A stretch of DNA of 64,000 nt from assembly GCA_964020155.1 (NCBI GenBank), contig OZ026567.1:2635430-2699429 (forward strand), given 5' to 3'. The first letter of the stretch is position 1; every line of letters starts with the position of its first letter. The notes beneath the pieces were generated by a model, which did not search any database, was not told the DNA's origin, and saw only the letters and a list, made by a program, of their open reading frames with translations. Shown here one piece after another: positions 26,532-38,800 of this stretch. Source of the stretch: Chondrilla cf. caribensis (lineage: Eukaryota > Porifera > Demospongiae > Chondrillida > Chondrillidae). A program made the translations under genes and the position numbers.

Positions 26532-28475
26532 ATGGCTCCTAAAGTGACTTGTATCGTTTTATTGTCATTTGTGTTTCCTTTATCATCTTTTGCTGGAAAA
26601 GACAATGTAATTCTGAACCACCCTTCTTTGAAAACTGATGTTCGAACAGTTAATATACGTTACTGGTTAGTTGCATGGTTTAAATAGTAATTCAAGCAAG
26701 GTATAATATGTTTTAATCTTATACGTAAGTATACCATAATGTTGCTATCATTTTAGCCTCAGTTGTATCCTCTTAGCGCAGAACTCCCTATCTATATATA
26801 TAAAATGTACATGATAGCCGCATTTCGTCTGGACAGAATCATAATCATTTAGAGCACCTACAGTGATTAACCATTGTAAAATTCAGATTCTCAAATTCAT
26901 GTCAATATCTCCACACATAGGGGACCGATCATTTGTAGACCCTGAACCACACATATGGAATAAATATCATTGTTCATATTCATGGCAGTCAAATATATGT
27001 ATACCCTCACTCAGTCTGGATCCATTTCAATGAGACTTTACCCCGATGATGCATGGTCTGATACAACACCTATACACAAACTTGTCAATGTCCCTGTGAC
27101 TCTGAGAGGAATGTTGATCAATGAACATTGATACTAATATTATTACTGAGGTGGTGGAGTATACAAATCCATGTATGGAGATGGGTGATCTCAGGAGTTT
27201 GTCCTATCAGTTGATTCGTTAATAGCAATAATATTAGAATTGTGGTTGTGTGTGTGGGTGGTATATTTTGTGTGTAGAAAATGTAGCAGAATCTTTATCT
27301 CTGGGACACAGTACATTCAGTGTATTTTTAAAAACTGCACAAATGTAGTGATTATGAACACTGCACTGTGCTGAGGTCATAATAACTGTGCAAGTATGAA
27401 TGACTAGACAAAGGTTATGCTGTAAGTATATTTCTACATACTGATTTGTGGTGAACAACTTAAAACACTGGATTTTAAGTGCTTCCACTGTGTATCAGGC
27501 AAGCTTTTTTTAGTTTTCTCAAACTATTGCTGGGACACAATTATGTCTCTGCTCAAAATGTGGTGATTTTGTCCTGACAGACAGACACAACCGATCACTT
27601 TACCCCTCACATAAATGTGTGTGGTAAAATGGAGTCAAGAATGGGTATAGGCTATGCAAGACTAACAAAGTTTTCTGAATGTAAACTTCATTTCTAATGC
27701 AGAATGCAACTTCAAAAGGGATCTTACAAGTCTATTGTATGAATTTACATTGTGCTAATACTAGGTGCTAGATGTGTTAGGAAAAAAGTTTTTCTCTCGT
27801 AATCAGCTGTAGTCAATTGGTATAAAGTGCAGTCTATAATAAGAAAGAGTGAAGCTATACCATATGAGCCTTAGTAGTTACTGTTATTAAATAGATTGTT
27901 TTCTTACTGTAGCTACTCCTGAGGGTACCGGAGGGTTTTTGAGGAGTATTCTCAATTTCTTAAACAGAATGTACCAGATGTGGAAGTTTCTGGCGAGAAT
28001 TACCCTCCAAAGCCAATATTTTTGTACCTGAGCTACGTTGCACTAGTAGCTCGTCTGGTTTTGATTCTTTTGGTCATAGCTGGTCCAGATGCATTCCTCA
28101 AGTTTGGAATGCAGCCTCCATCTTACTTTGAGAGAGCATATGATAATAAGGTACTTTATGAAGTTTTTGTACCTTTTAGTATTTGTGTATATTGTTCCTT
28201 ATCATATTTAGATTTTAGCAGTTTTACTGATATCATTTATTGGTGGACAAGTAGAATCCATGTTGGTATCAACTGGAGCATTTGAGGTATTTGTAGATGG
28301 TGAGCAACTTGTATTTGAAATTTACTGAAACATTCTGTCAACATGATTATACATCTTCCTCAATCCAATAGGCCAGCTCGTATGGTCAAAGTTAAAGATC
28401 GGACGTCTTCCCACAGCTGAAGAAGTACTGAAGTTTACTTCTGACAATGTGTTACGCTCCACATCTGAGATATAG
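26532..28475 (+). CDS. SELENOT: selenoprotein T (in-frame UGA = selenocysteine)
   Basis: Four exons join in phase (187 residues): 26532-26665, 27913-28150, 28212-28299 and 28372-28475. An N-terminal signal-like segment (CIVLLSFVFPLSSFA) is followed by the redox motif Cys-Tyr-Ser-Sec at residues 45-48, then GYRRVFEEY. Sec is encoded by TGA at 27920-27922. The Cys codon is split by intron 1. Family blocks follow: SGENYPPKPIFLYLS, LILLVIAGPDAFLKFGMQPPS and VSTGAFEV. SELENOT is an ER-membrane thioredoxin-fold protein. A SECIS-like hairpin lies in the 3' UTR, which supports Sec rather than a broken gene. A plain ORF caller would miss the start because it stops at the TGA. Confidence 0.95.
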
Positions 28476-28569
28476 CAATAATATATGTGAGTACCATTCT
28501 TTTTATTGTACATCCTTAGGACATTTTTTCATTCCTTTAACTTGATTTTTTTCAGATTCTAATGTTATG

Positions 28570-28628
28570 TGGTGTGATGATGGAGTCAAGAGAAACCCCC
28601 TGTGGTTCTTGAAACCTGATGCAAACTC
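28570..28628 (+). promoter_or_regulatory. SECIS element of the SELENOT 3' UTR
   Basis: ATGA (28577-28580) and TGAT (28617-28620) form the expected non-canonical quartet. The stem TCAAGAG pairs with TTCTTGA, with an extra GG/CC pairing nearer the quartet, and AAA sits at the start of the apical loop. This is the type I SECIS layout that directs Sec insertion at UGA. A likely 3'-UTR intron (donor near 28489, acceptor TTTTTTTCAG near 28555) would bring it closer to the stop. Confidence 0.85.
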
Positions 28629-29120
28629 ACTACATAATATGTGGAGTTGTTATTGCTTTGAATCAACATTGTGGTTACAGTATTTAATATGTAATGTATT
28701 GTAAATTCTTATATGTAACAAAACTGGAGTACAACAGTTGTACAATTCTGTAAAGCCTACAGGTGTATATTTTCCTTTATATCCTATCAACGCACCCTCA
28801 GCTGGATGGCCGGGTAGACCTAGCTACAGCACACTGATAAATATGGCTGTTTCAACAAATATTATAGCAGTTTCGGGGCTTTCAGTGTAGTTGTTTGTTC
28901 TGGATGTTTTTGAAGGAGCCATAGCTGATGAAATGTTTTAGAAGCTACCTCTCCAGAACCCTTCCTGTCTCATTCTTATGATGCACTATGATGATGCATG
29001 ATGCACACCTAAGCAATAATAATTGTAAAAAACATCATAGTCACTGTACATATCTATATCAATGAACAAGCTAAGCTGCAGAGCCTTTGGTTATTTCAAA
29101 AAGGATATATTTGTTTGTAC
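28629..29120. other. SELENOT 3' flank
   Basis: No gene is seen. The region probably includes the transcript end. Confidence 0.4.
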
Positions 29121-29129
29121 ATGCACATG

Positions 29130-29133
29130 CACG

Positions 29134-29164
<31 letters not shown>

Positions 29165-29440
29165 AAACACACACCACACACGCATGCGTGCACACAGGTG
29201 CACAGCACACACACACAACACACGCACACACACACACACGCAAGCATGCTCACAAGCACACGTGCACACACACAACACACACACACCACACATGCACACA
29301 TATGTACACACATACGCATGCTCACAGGCACGCATGCACACACATGTACATACATGTACACATGCACGCATGCTCACAGGCACACATGCACACACCACAC
29401 ACATATACACACATGTACACAGGCATGCACACATTCCTAT
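29130..29440. repeat. (CA)n-rich compound microsatellite
   Basis: CA runs mixed with CACGCATGC and ACATGTACA spacers. Open frames of His-Thr or Val-Cys on both strands are repeat artefacts. Confidence 0.95.
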
Positions 29441-29449
29441 TACGCATAG

Positions 29450-30135
29450 ACTTATGACATTTGGCCTTGATCTTAAACCGTAAGGGTGACACAAGTTCAT
29501 TGTCAGATTGTAGGTAAGTGGAACGATAGACTCGAGTGTCCAAAACACTAGAGCAAAACCTAGCTTGGCAAGCACTCCGGTACCACGTACACTGGTGGAG
29601 CAGTTTATGTTGAAACCAGGTGTTGGTGACAAGAAGATTGTTACTGACACAGAAGTCTCGAAGCAGATCACCATTCTCATTGCAGTCATCTGACCCATGC
29701 GGATCAACAGCAGGGCAACCAGCAGGGGTACCACCAACATGGCCGTTGAAATCATCCAGCACTATAATCATACCATTCTGAGGAACAGAAGCAATGGATG
29801 ATTGAAGTTGGTCATAGAAAGCAACAGAGGGTGCTCTTGCTTCCTGGGTAGTGTTGATGGGGTTGGTTGGGGCCGGCATATACAGCAAGGATGGTAGCAA
29901 AGGTGCAGAGTGTCTTTATGCGAACACTGATGATACAATCTGAAATAATAAGGAAGGTAGACCAAGCTGCCTTCCAGGAGGTGTGGGTATTGGGGCTGAG
30001 GGCCAGATGAATGCCATGCACATGTGAGGAGGGAGTACCAGAGTGGAGAATGGTGTAAGATTGGATTCTGGTGATACCCTGACCAGGCCATCGAGATTCT
30101 GACATGACCAGGATCTCAATCCTCTTCTCCTTCAT
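29450..30135 (-). pseudogene. LINE endonuclease-domain remnant
   Basis: Minus-strand frames together encode an apurinic-type endonuclease region of a non-LTR retrotransposon: [17 protein letters not shown], then VLDDFNGHVGG (the GDFN-type motif), then LLRDFCVSNNLLVTNTWF, then SDNELVSPLRFKIKAK. The last block normally contains SDH, so the catalytic His is replaced by Asn. Coding is spread over several frames, with CA microsatellites directly at both sides. The element is dead, and no reverse transcriptase part is present. Confidence 0.75.
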
Positions 30136-30145
30136 AGTCCTGCAT

Positions 30146-30146
30146 G

Positions 30147-30217
<71 letters not shown>

Positions 30218-30369
30218 ACACACACGTACACCCACATGCATACACACACGCATACACGTGCACGCATGCACACACGCAGGCACACACACATACACACACA
30301 CGTACACCCACATGCATACACACATACAAATACACACACGCATACACGTGCACGCATGCACACACGCAG

Positions 30370-30435
<66 letters not shown>

Positions 30436-30460
30436 ATACACACACACACACACGTACACC
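30146..30460. repeat. (CA)n compound microsatellite
   Basis: CA runs with ATGCATACACAC and CACGTGCACGCATGCAC spacers. The same spacer text reappears at 31310-31380, on the other side of the inserted transposon. Confidence 0.97.
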
Positions 30461-30465
30461 CACAT

Positions 30466-31308
30466 TAGTCTCGTTAACCAGACCCAGTTCCGCCTAACTT
30501 CCGATTATTCATCGGACGGCGAAACTGGGTCTGGGAAATACCTACCCCTAAACCGTTGCACGGGGGGCGGAGTCGAGCTAAGTGACAGACGTGACCGCAG
30601 TGTTATTCGTAATTTAAAAAATGGCGAGCACGGACGAAATTGAAGCGGCCCCTTTCCAAATCCTTTGATGGCCTTAATACTAGCTTTCCAGACATGAAAG
30701 ATAAGCAAGTAGATGCTGTTATAGGCGCGTTGAGTGTTAATGATGTTTTTATTAGCCTACCCACGGGCTACGGAAAAAACAATAACTGCCGTACTTCCGC
30801 AAGCTTTTGACATTCTACGCTTTGACGGTAAGAAACGTTCCATCGTCCTTAAAACAGATCTGTCACATATTCGAGCAGCAATCGGACGCCGACTCAAGCG
30901 AAGTTTCTGCTTTGTATTCTCGAGCTAATGTTGAAACGGATCTTGCCATTGCCACCAGTTCACTGTACGCTGGAGATCTCTTTACCCGTCATGGGCGGAG
31001 AGTTTGCTCGTACCGAAAGAAGAAACTTCGCTTAACTTTATTTAGAAACGTTAATACCGGAGATCACAAAGATTTCGCCACGTGGCTGTCAAGAACAACC
31101 AATTTCCCTATTAAAACGCAGTAAAGCGTAAATTTACCGTTGTGTTTATTGCTTGTCACTTTCGGCAATTAGATCACAAAGACGCTAATTGGTCCGTGTC
31201 AGACGAGGACCCGTGCAACGGTTTAGGGGTAGGTATTTCCCAGACCCAGTTTCGCCGTCCGATGAATAATCGGAAGTTAGGCGGAACTGGGTCTGGTTAA
31301 CGAGACTA
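30466..31308. mobile_element. Mutator-like transposon with 99-bp inverted ends
   Basis: The two ends (30466-30571 and 31210-31308) are inverted repeats about 99 bp long, with terminal TAGTCTCGTTAACC. A 9-bp direct repeat, CACCCACAT, flanks the element on both sides, inside a CA microsatellite that resumes afterwards. Long inverted ends with a 9-bp target duplication fit the Mutator-like superfamily. No transposase is present, only a RecQ-like helicase remnant, so it is non-autonomous. Confidence 0.8.
30620..31124 (+). pseudogene. RecQ-like helicase N-terminal fragment inside transposon
   Basis: Just inside the left inverted repeat, an ATG begins MASTDEIEAAPFQIL. Further on, DKQVDAVIGALSVNDVFIS runs into the Walker A motif LPTGYGK. 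In a shifted frame comes TITAVLPQAFDILRFDGKKRSIVL, as expected after motif I of RecQ-family DNA helicases. Stops and at least one frameshift break it. The downstream part to 31124 is open but not recognised. It may be a captured host gene piece or the decayed gene of the element itself. Confidence 0.65.
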
Positions 31309-31412
31309 CACCCACATGCATACACACATACAAATACACACACGCATACACGTGCACGCATGTACACACGCAGGCACACACACACACACGCGCGCGCGCG
31401 CGCGCGTACACA
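31309..31412. repeat. (CA)n/(CG)n microsatellite
   Basis: Continuation of the CA array interrupted by the transposon, ending in a CGCGCG run. Confidence 0.9.
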
Positions 31413-31513
31413 CACGCCCATCGGCGCTTCTTAGAGACTGTCTGGCTAGCTAGGCTAAGTTTCAGTTGCGAGTTAACGAATATGGTTACGAGTGTGTTCA
31501 CAGATGATACGCG

Positions 31514-31536
31514 ACTCTAGTCTAGCTAGCTAGACT
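31514..31536. mobile_element. minimal TAGTCT palindrome
   Basis: The perfect palindrome TAGTCTAGCTAGCTAGACTA is flanked by CGACTC on both sides. It may be the smallest relic of the TAGTCT-ended family, lying about 60 bp upstream of the Rubicon-like start codon. Confidence 0.35.
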
Positions 31537-31592
31537 AATTCGACTCAGCGACAATCGAGTGAGGTCTTCTACCTGGCCTAACACGTATCAAA

Positions 31593-34500
31593 ATGTCTGA
31601 TGTACTACAAGAAGCCTCCGAGTCTCCGTTGAGTGATGATTTACTGTACCCTGTGGAGTTTAATACCCCTGATTTCGAGAACCAGGATGAGAATAAGAAG
31701 TTACCGTGTAGGCTTCCCGACAGTAGTGTTTTCAACCAAGAAGATGGTATGGGGCGTTTTGATCCCAGAATCACCGCGGATGCTGTAGCGAATGGGGTGT
31801 CAGATATACGGAAAGTGTCAGTAGCTGATATTTTGGAGCAAGGTAACTATTCTCCCTCTCACTACAACTACAAAATCTTCAACATTGACGGAGTTCACGA
31901 CCGAGACCAAGCTACGATGCAACAAAGACCGCGTTCCCATTCTCATGACAGACTACTGAGCGAAAATAAGGCGACCGACGTAAGAGGAGACGGATACTAC
32001 GGAACCCTGCCTAAAACCGTCCCTGTTGGTGGCAGACCACAGCCTCACAGGTCATACACACAGGCTGTTCTCCCTGATGTATACAAAACAAAACCAAAGG
32101 CTAAACCTCGGAGTAGATCGAGCTTTATAGCCATGACGCACACCACTATATCAGACGAGTTACAAGAAGTAAGTTTCCCGTGTTTCTCGTTATTTTTCAC
32201 TGTTCATGTGAGGCATTTTTCTTAGGAGAATGCGTTCTTCTCAATGTCACATGCACTCATGACAGTGCTTGAAGAGTACAAAGTCTTTGTTGATGAACAG
32301 CAACTAGGGTCAGATTTATATCACCCGGTTTCACCTGGTGAAGATGACATGCCGATCCAGTCACACAATGTTGAAGAAAGTGCAGAGACAAATGCTGAAT
32401 TTGGTGTAAAAGGTAAGGTAAAATGGGGTGATTCCAATCACGGAATACTTCGATTACCAGTGAATAACTAGCACACTTAAAACGAGTGGCTGACTTTTAT
32501 GTCAGCTGTGTTGTAGACAAAGGTTACCATCACCAGTGGAACACCGCACTTGTCCTCTAAATTGTTTGGCATTTTGAAGTGGAAACCATTTTATTCACTA
32601 GTGACTGTAATTATACCATGATCGGAATTACTCCCAAATTTCTTTGTGTATGTAACATTATTGTGCTACTAAGTCTGACAGATGTGTCGGGTTTATACAG
32701 TATATTTTCATACACTTTTCTCTGCAGAATCTGCTCCAATGAGTCCCCCCTTGTACTCAGAGAACTCTTGTCTCCTCCAATTTGATCCACAGATTTATCA
32801 AGCTGGTGCACACCGATGTGCACATAAGCTTTTATCTGCTCTTTCTCGGAGCCTGAACAAAGATCTCCTTTTAACAACAGATTCCGACAATCATAACCTA
32901 TGTCTTCCAGGTACCCTGCAGTCTTTACTGCTGAAAAGCAAAGAAATCAGTGATTCTTTGGAAGAAGTGAGCAAAGCATATTTTGCAAGAGTAAACTGCA
33001 GCTATGTGTGTGTATTATGCATGCGTCCTCTGTTAGATCCGGATGAGACACGCACAGCGTGGTACTTGTGACTGGGCTCCACCAAGACAGCAAGTCCTCT
33101 TTCAAATTGAGCCCTTCAAGGAGTAAGTCAGTGGGCATAATAGTGTGATTATAGTAACTTTGTGGCTATGAGGCGTAATCGGTGGATTCCAATACAACTG
33201 TCCCACACTTACAACCACCCCTTTTTGGCAGGATGTATTGATTCTGTGATGAAGAGTATAGCAATGTAGTTATGTGTATGTCACAGTGTATCTACTTTGT
33301 GAGTATGTGCTTGTCATCACACTGCATTGTGGCTTAAATACACTGTTATTTTACATCATATGTCCTAAGGGAAGTGGTATAGTCATTTTAGTGGTAGCTG
33401 CATTAGAATGGTTTGCCACTTGGGAAGTGAGAGATGACAGTCATAATTATGTTTGTGTGTGCCAGACTCCCTGTATGGCTTCTATTTCTAATTTTCTCAT
33501 AATGAATTATATATATATATATATATATACTGTAATCAATGTGTCTACTTGAGGTGAGTGGATTTACAGCTTCTTGTCCAAAATACACACAGTACTTTGA
33601 CACATGGGACCAATACAGTATGTGAGATACTTCTATTAACATAACATAGTACATATGTATGGTTTGTATATACATTAAGATAGAAACAAGTGATTTGTTG
33701 TGATGTGCAATTGAGACAAGAAACATGAAGTAGCTCTATCAGTCCTACTGGTACAGCTACACAAGTCTGGCTGCATGGATTTGGAGTAGGAAATAATACA
33801 CCATCTGTAGGCAGTGTGTATGTTCCGTTTATTCGTAGGATATTATATGTACTAATTTGTACGCGTCTCCAATCTGTCTGGTAGATTGAAGAAGCAGATG
33901 CTGGTCCAGGAATACAGGTGTGCTGGGTGTCGTATGGAAGTGGAGCAGTCACTAGCAAAGCATTACCGTTACTGCTACTACCATGGCAAGTACTTTTGTC
34001 AGAACTGCCACTCCAACAAGAAGACTATCCTCCCTGCTCTTGTGATCCACGAATGGAGTTTCAAGCAGAAGCCTGTTTCCAATATCGCCCATGATCTGCT
34101 CATGAAGATTGAAGACATACCACACTACAACATTTCAGAACTGAACAAAGATTTATACAAGAAAGTAACGTCTCTTTCAACCATGAAGGTGCTCAGACAG
34201 CAGCTTGTTTCTGCTCGGCAATACGTTAAAACTTGTAGGCTGGCCACTGACCTCGCAGCCCGCTATGAGGAACTAGGTCACCTTGCAACTGATTGTCATG
34301 TGTATTCCCTCAATGACCTAGTCCGTCTTGAAAAAGGAGAGCTTCTACTTCAAGCACGTATAATTCTTGAGGCTTCCTTCAAGCATGTTAAGGAGTGTGA
34401 AATATGCAAGTACAAAGGCCATTACTGTGAGATATGCCAGAGAGATGGAGACATTATTTATCCCTTTGAAGCTAAACGAGTTGTACAGTGTCAGCAGTGC

Positions 34501-34599
34501 TTTGCTTGCTACCACAAGGAATGTTTCATGCAGGGCTCTGTATCTTGTCCCAAGTGTGTCAGATTAAGAGCTTGGAAATCTAGATCAGATTTGAGTTGA
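31593..34599 (+). CDS. Rubicon/Pacer-family autophagy regulator
   Basis: Five exons join in phase (600 residues): 31593-32168, 32226-32412, 32728-32966, 33037-33122 and 33885-34599. The C-terminal ~240 residues form the Rubicon homology domain, rich in Cys and His: YRCAGCRMEVE, YCYYHGKYFCQNCH, PVSNIAHDLLMKI, CEICKYKGHYCEICQ, VVQCQQCFACYHKECF and a final SCPKCVRLRAW. The conserved WAPPRQQVLFQIEP block precedes it. In animals this domain binds Rab7. Rubicon and Pacer act oppositely on the PI3K complex during autophagosome-lysosome fusion. No RUN domain is visible in the long, disordered N-terminal half, so the gene looks more like Pacer (RUBCNL) than Rubicon. Intron 2 begins with sequence resembling a MITE end. 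Confidence 0.88.
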
Positions 34600-34987
34600 T
34601 TACTCTTATAATTTATTATTGTCTATTGATTTTTAATTTCAATTTTATGTTGATGTACGTACGTACTTATTCTCACTTATTATGTACATATTTGCAGTGT
34701 ATAAAATTTGATAATGACAAATTATGCATTAATTGTTGTGTCACTGAAAATTCCTGTAATTTATAATCGTGATACAGTTAGTGTTAAACGAGACATACCA
34801 CTACAAAAATTAATATAGTTAATGTTTAAAGTTGTTTACGTATATTATAAACAGTATACACACTCTGCAGTCAGTGTACAGTGGTGTAAGTTATTTACTG
34901 TATAGTATAATGTGGTATCCTATGATATACGTATGTACGGCTTCATTGAAGTTGATAATACTGGATGCCAGAACCAGGGGTAAGAGA
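34600..34987. other. Rubicon-like gene 3' flank
   Basis: AT-rich, with no gene seen. It probably includes the 3' UTR. Confidence 0.4.
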
Positions 34988-35384
34988 CATCCAGTCTCAA
35001 AATGCAAGTTACACAAACTTTTGTCACGGTATTTAACATGATATCAATACAAGACTGCTGATTATTTTTTAAACTGCTCTCTACATACATCCAGTCTCAA
35101 AATGCAAGTTACACAAACTTTTGTCATGGTATTTAACATGATATCGATACAAGACTGCTGATTATTTTTTAAACTGCTCTCTACATACATCCAGTCTCAA
35201 AATGCAAGTTACACAAACTTTTGTCATGGTATTTAACATGATATCGATACAAGACTGCTGATTATTTTTTAAACTACTCTCTACATACATCCAGTCTCAA
35301 AATGCAAGTTACACAAACTTTTGTCATGGTATTTAACATGATATCGATACAAGACTGCTGATTATTTTTTAAACTGCTCTCTAA
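34988..35384. repeat. four tandem copies of a 100-bp unit
   Basis: Units start at 34988, 35088, 35188 and 35288, exactly 100 bp apart. Each starts CATCCAGTCTCAAAATGCAA and ends in AAACTGCTCTCTACATA. Copies differ at only a few positions, so the array is young. Confidence 0.97.
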
Positions 35385-35817
35385 ATATTATAAGTATGCA
35401 TGCATGTACCACCACAGATGTACGTACATAAAATTATAATACAGTATTATCATTATAATCATGATAATATGAATTTAATCCATCCAATTGTTCTAGAAAC
35501 TGTTATGAATATTGTACCGTTCAATAAATTACATTCAAGAACTTAATACAATTCATCATTAGGAGCATCACAATATGGGTACAACATGAGGCTATATAAT
35601 ATAATAATTATTATTATACAATTCATTTTATTGAGACTACACATTACTAATGCCACTGCAATTTTAAATACATGAAATGATGATGTGATGAAATTTCAAT
35701 AAAGACTTAACATCAGGGATATTTGCGTATAATGAGTAATTGTACATGTTGAATGGTGCACATAACTATACTTGGACAAGTACAAGACTAAATGGTACCC
35801 TAGCTCAATAATGAGCA
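35385..35817. other. AT-rich gap between convergent genes
   Basis: Nothing coding is seen. This is the downstream flank of the Na+/K+-ATPase beta gene. Confidence 0.4.
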
Positions 35818-38800
35818 CTATATCTTCAGTGTGAACGACACCTCCTTGGGGTAGTCGTGGGTTTGCTTGACACTGCTAGACACAAGTGACTCGTTGAGAT
35901 TCAACTGACAATACACTGTGATGTCGGCATGGGTTGACTCTTGCACATCGGACACGTGTGTGCCATTGACAATCATCACATACACTGGCATACTGCAGGA
36001 TTGGTAAGGGAGCAGAAGGAGTACATATGAACAGATATCCGAGAAACACAGCGAATACAGTACAACTGATTACTGTCCCATGATGTCATACATCAAAAGT
36101 ACTGCCAGGACAATAAACTATTTAAAGTCTGATTCATAGGTGAATCAGAAACTCATGAGATTTCAAATACAAACCACTGATAAATATCAGCAATAATTTT
36201 TCTCTTATCCTAGAACACAAACTGTGTGTGAGTGTTTTCAAATTGAGAGCATAAGTTGAGATGGCTTCTTTGAAACTGAGGGTCAGAACAATAAAACAAA
36301 TTATAGAACAAAGATTTGTATGATGAAACATAAGATGCCTTCCTTTGAGGGACAAAAATTAGAGTAAATGACAAAAATCTGAGCGTCAGGAAATTCACCA
36401 AGGTTATAAATATAAAACGGAGGAGATGGCTACCATGACGAAAAGTTGAATGACTAATTTTTAGAGTAAATACAGTAATTATACATAAATTACTCACTTG
36501 AAATTGTCCTTGTGTTGAAATGGGAAACTTCTACCATTTGCGTTGTCCAAATCGAGCTGTAAGCCCTCCATAGGCCAGAAATTTATTGCTTGTTGAGTGT
36601 CATTACTGAGTATCTACACATTGAACAATACTTACAACTGAGGTAATGAATACAAATCTTACAATACACTTTACGCACTGAAAATAGACATAATACATAT
36701 AGTCAAGTAAACATGTTCTATGAATACCAAGTGTGTACAGAGCTGTTATGATCCTATTACATATAACAATCTGCTCTACAGATGTTGAATTATCATGTAT
36801 GGAGTGCACACATTCACAGCCGGCTGCAGCACAGGCATCCTGTGTATGTCACATTGTAATACATTACTATTACTGTAACACACACTGTAACATGCAGTGT
36901 AGCTGGCTCACAAGGTTGGTAAAGTAGGGGGATTTTCTTACCTGGAAGGCAGTGTCACTGCTATTGCACATAACAGGCAAAAAGGTACCATTCAGAGACG
37001 AATCGATGAATTCCGGTATCCAATGAAAAGCCCTCTGTACGTTGATGAAAACACACCCCACTGGTGAGCCTTGTTGCAGGCCTCCGCGCAAGGACTGATG
37101 ACATTCTTGAGGGAGCATGCTATTATCTGCAGATTCATAAAGTACAATCTTCACAACGATCACTCAAAAGTCTTCGAAAGATTTGCCATGACAACTTCCA
37201 CAACACAAAGAGGGCCAGTATACAATGGGAACTGATGCTGTTGATAAACCAAATCATTATCTAAACCTTGTTTCCTTTTGGTGGAGCCGATTGGGGTTAT
37301 AAGCGATACAAGACATTACAAACACTACATTACAAACACCACATTATTATTATTATTACCTAAATACCTGTTCTGTAGAGTATTTATTTAAATCATAGAT
37401 ATTAGTAGTACAGTGGAACCTGTCTAATCCGGCACCCGATGGGGAATGAGAAATAGCGCTGGATTAGCAGGTTGCTGGATTATAGAGGTTTTTGATATCG
37501 GCATTCTGAATTCACGAAGTTATGATAAATGATTATGTACCATTTTCAAACATAAACAGCCATTATATATGCATACAATATTAAGTATGTGATAAAATAT
37601 TTGTCCAATCATTTCCATACCATGGGATCTACGACGAATCACATGTGTACGGAGCACTTGCGTCCAAATATTACGTCATTGTTTAACTCTAGCTTCTCTT
37701 CGTATTCCGTATGACATCACTGAAAAAATGGCGGATCGACAGGGACGAAAACGACCGAACGAAATATCGTTCTTTTTAATACTTTTTGCTAGCCAATGGA
37801 AAAGCGCTTCGAAGGGATTGCCGGTTTATGGAGGTTTTCTGGCCTTTTGGGACAGAAAAATCTATGCCGGATTGCGGGTTAGCAGAATTTCGGATTAAGC
37901 AGGTACTTTTCTACGGCAAAGTAGTCCGTGCCTGAAAATCTCGGCCGATTTAAGCGAATGCCGGTTTATAGAGGTGCCGGATTAGGCAGGTTCCACTGTA
38001 TATACATTTACAGTCACAGAAACGACACTATTGCACAGCATTTTTTACAATGTATAAACCTCAAATGATGTATAAAGTTGCTAGTGTGATATATAACTAA
38101 TCAACGTTATCCACAGCTGCCACCCTGCTCAAGACCTGGACAGTACAGTTGGATGGTCTGGCCACAGACAATACAAGCATATGTTTGTATTACCCACAGT
38201 GTGACATACAAAATGCACCATCGGGGGGGGGCTCGGTATTTGAGATCCCATGCTGCCCTCCCACCTATGTCTTAATTAAACAGTACACAATATTTAGGGT
38301 TACATCCCCCATCATTCGTACATCCATCACTGGATTAATTCCGTGATCAACAGAAGTAAACACATTTACATGAACAAACTACTGCAACAAGTTTCACTAA
38401 CTTTGCACATATTTGTAGAGATTATCGACCCGGGCACCATCTCGTGTATTGTCACAAACCTTGACCAAACCGTCTTGTACTGTAACACAACTTGGAGTTG
38501 AAATGAGTCCTAAACCAGAGCATTAAAATCACACAGTAATATACGTACATATAGTAAATTCTCATTAATCTGCTGCAATTCATAAAAATGTGGCAGATCA
38601 CTCTAATCACCCACACCCAGTAATACCTTGGAGTGTCTACTGTAAATACACACTGTACTCAATTATTGGGAGTAGACATAGTATAAAATTACAGTAGAAC
38701 CTCAGAAATGAGACCACCTGTGGGAACAGTCAAAGCGGTCTCTTTATTGCAATGTGGACCTAATCCTGATGTTCAGTGGAGAGTGTTTATAGTAAAGTAC

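Noticed and set aside
27911..28285. SELENOT as a pseudogene because of TGA
   Set aside because: The TGA is at the Sec position, all other codons are intact, and a SECIS-like hairpin follows.
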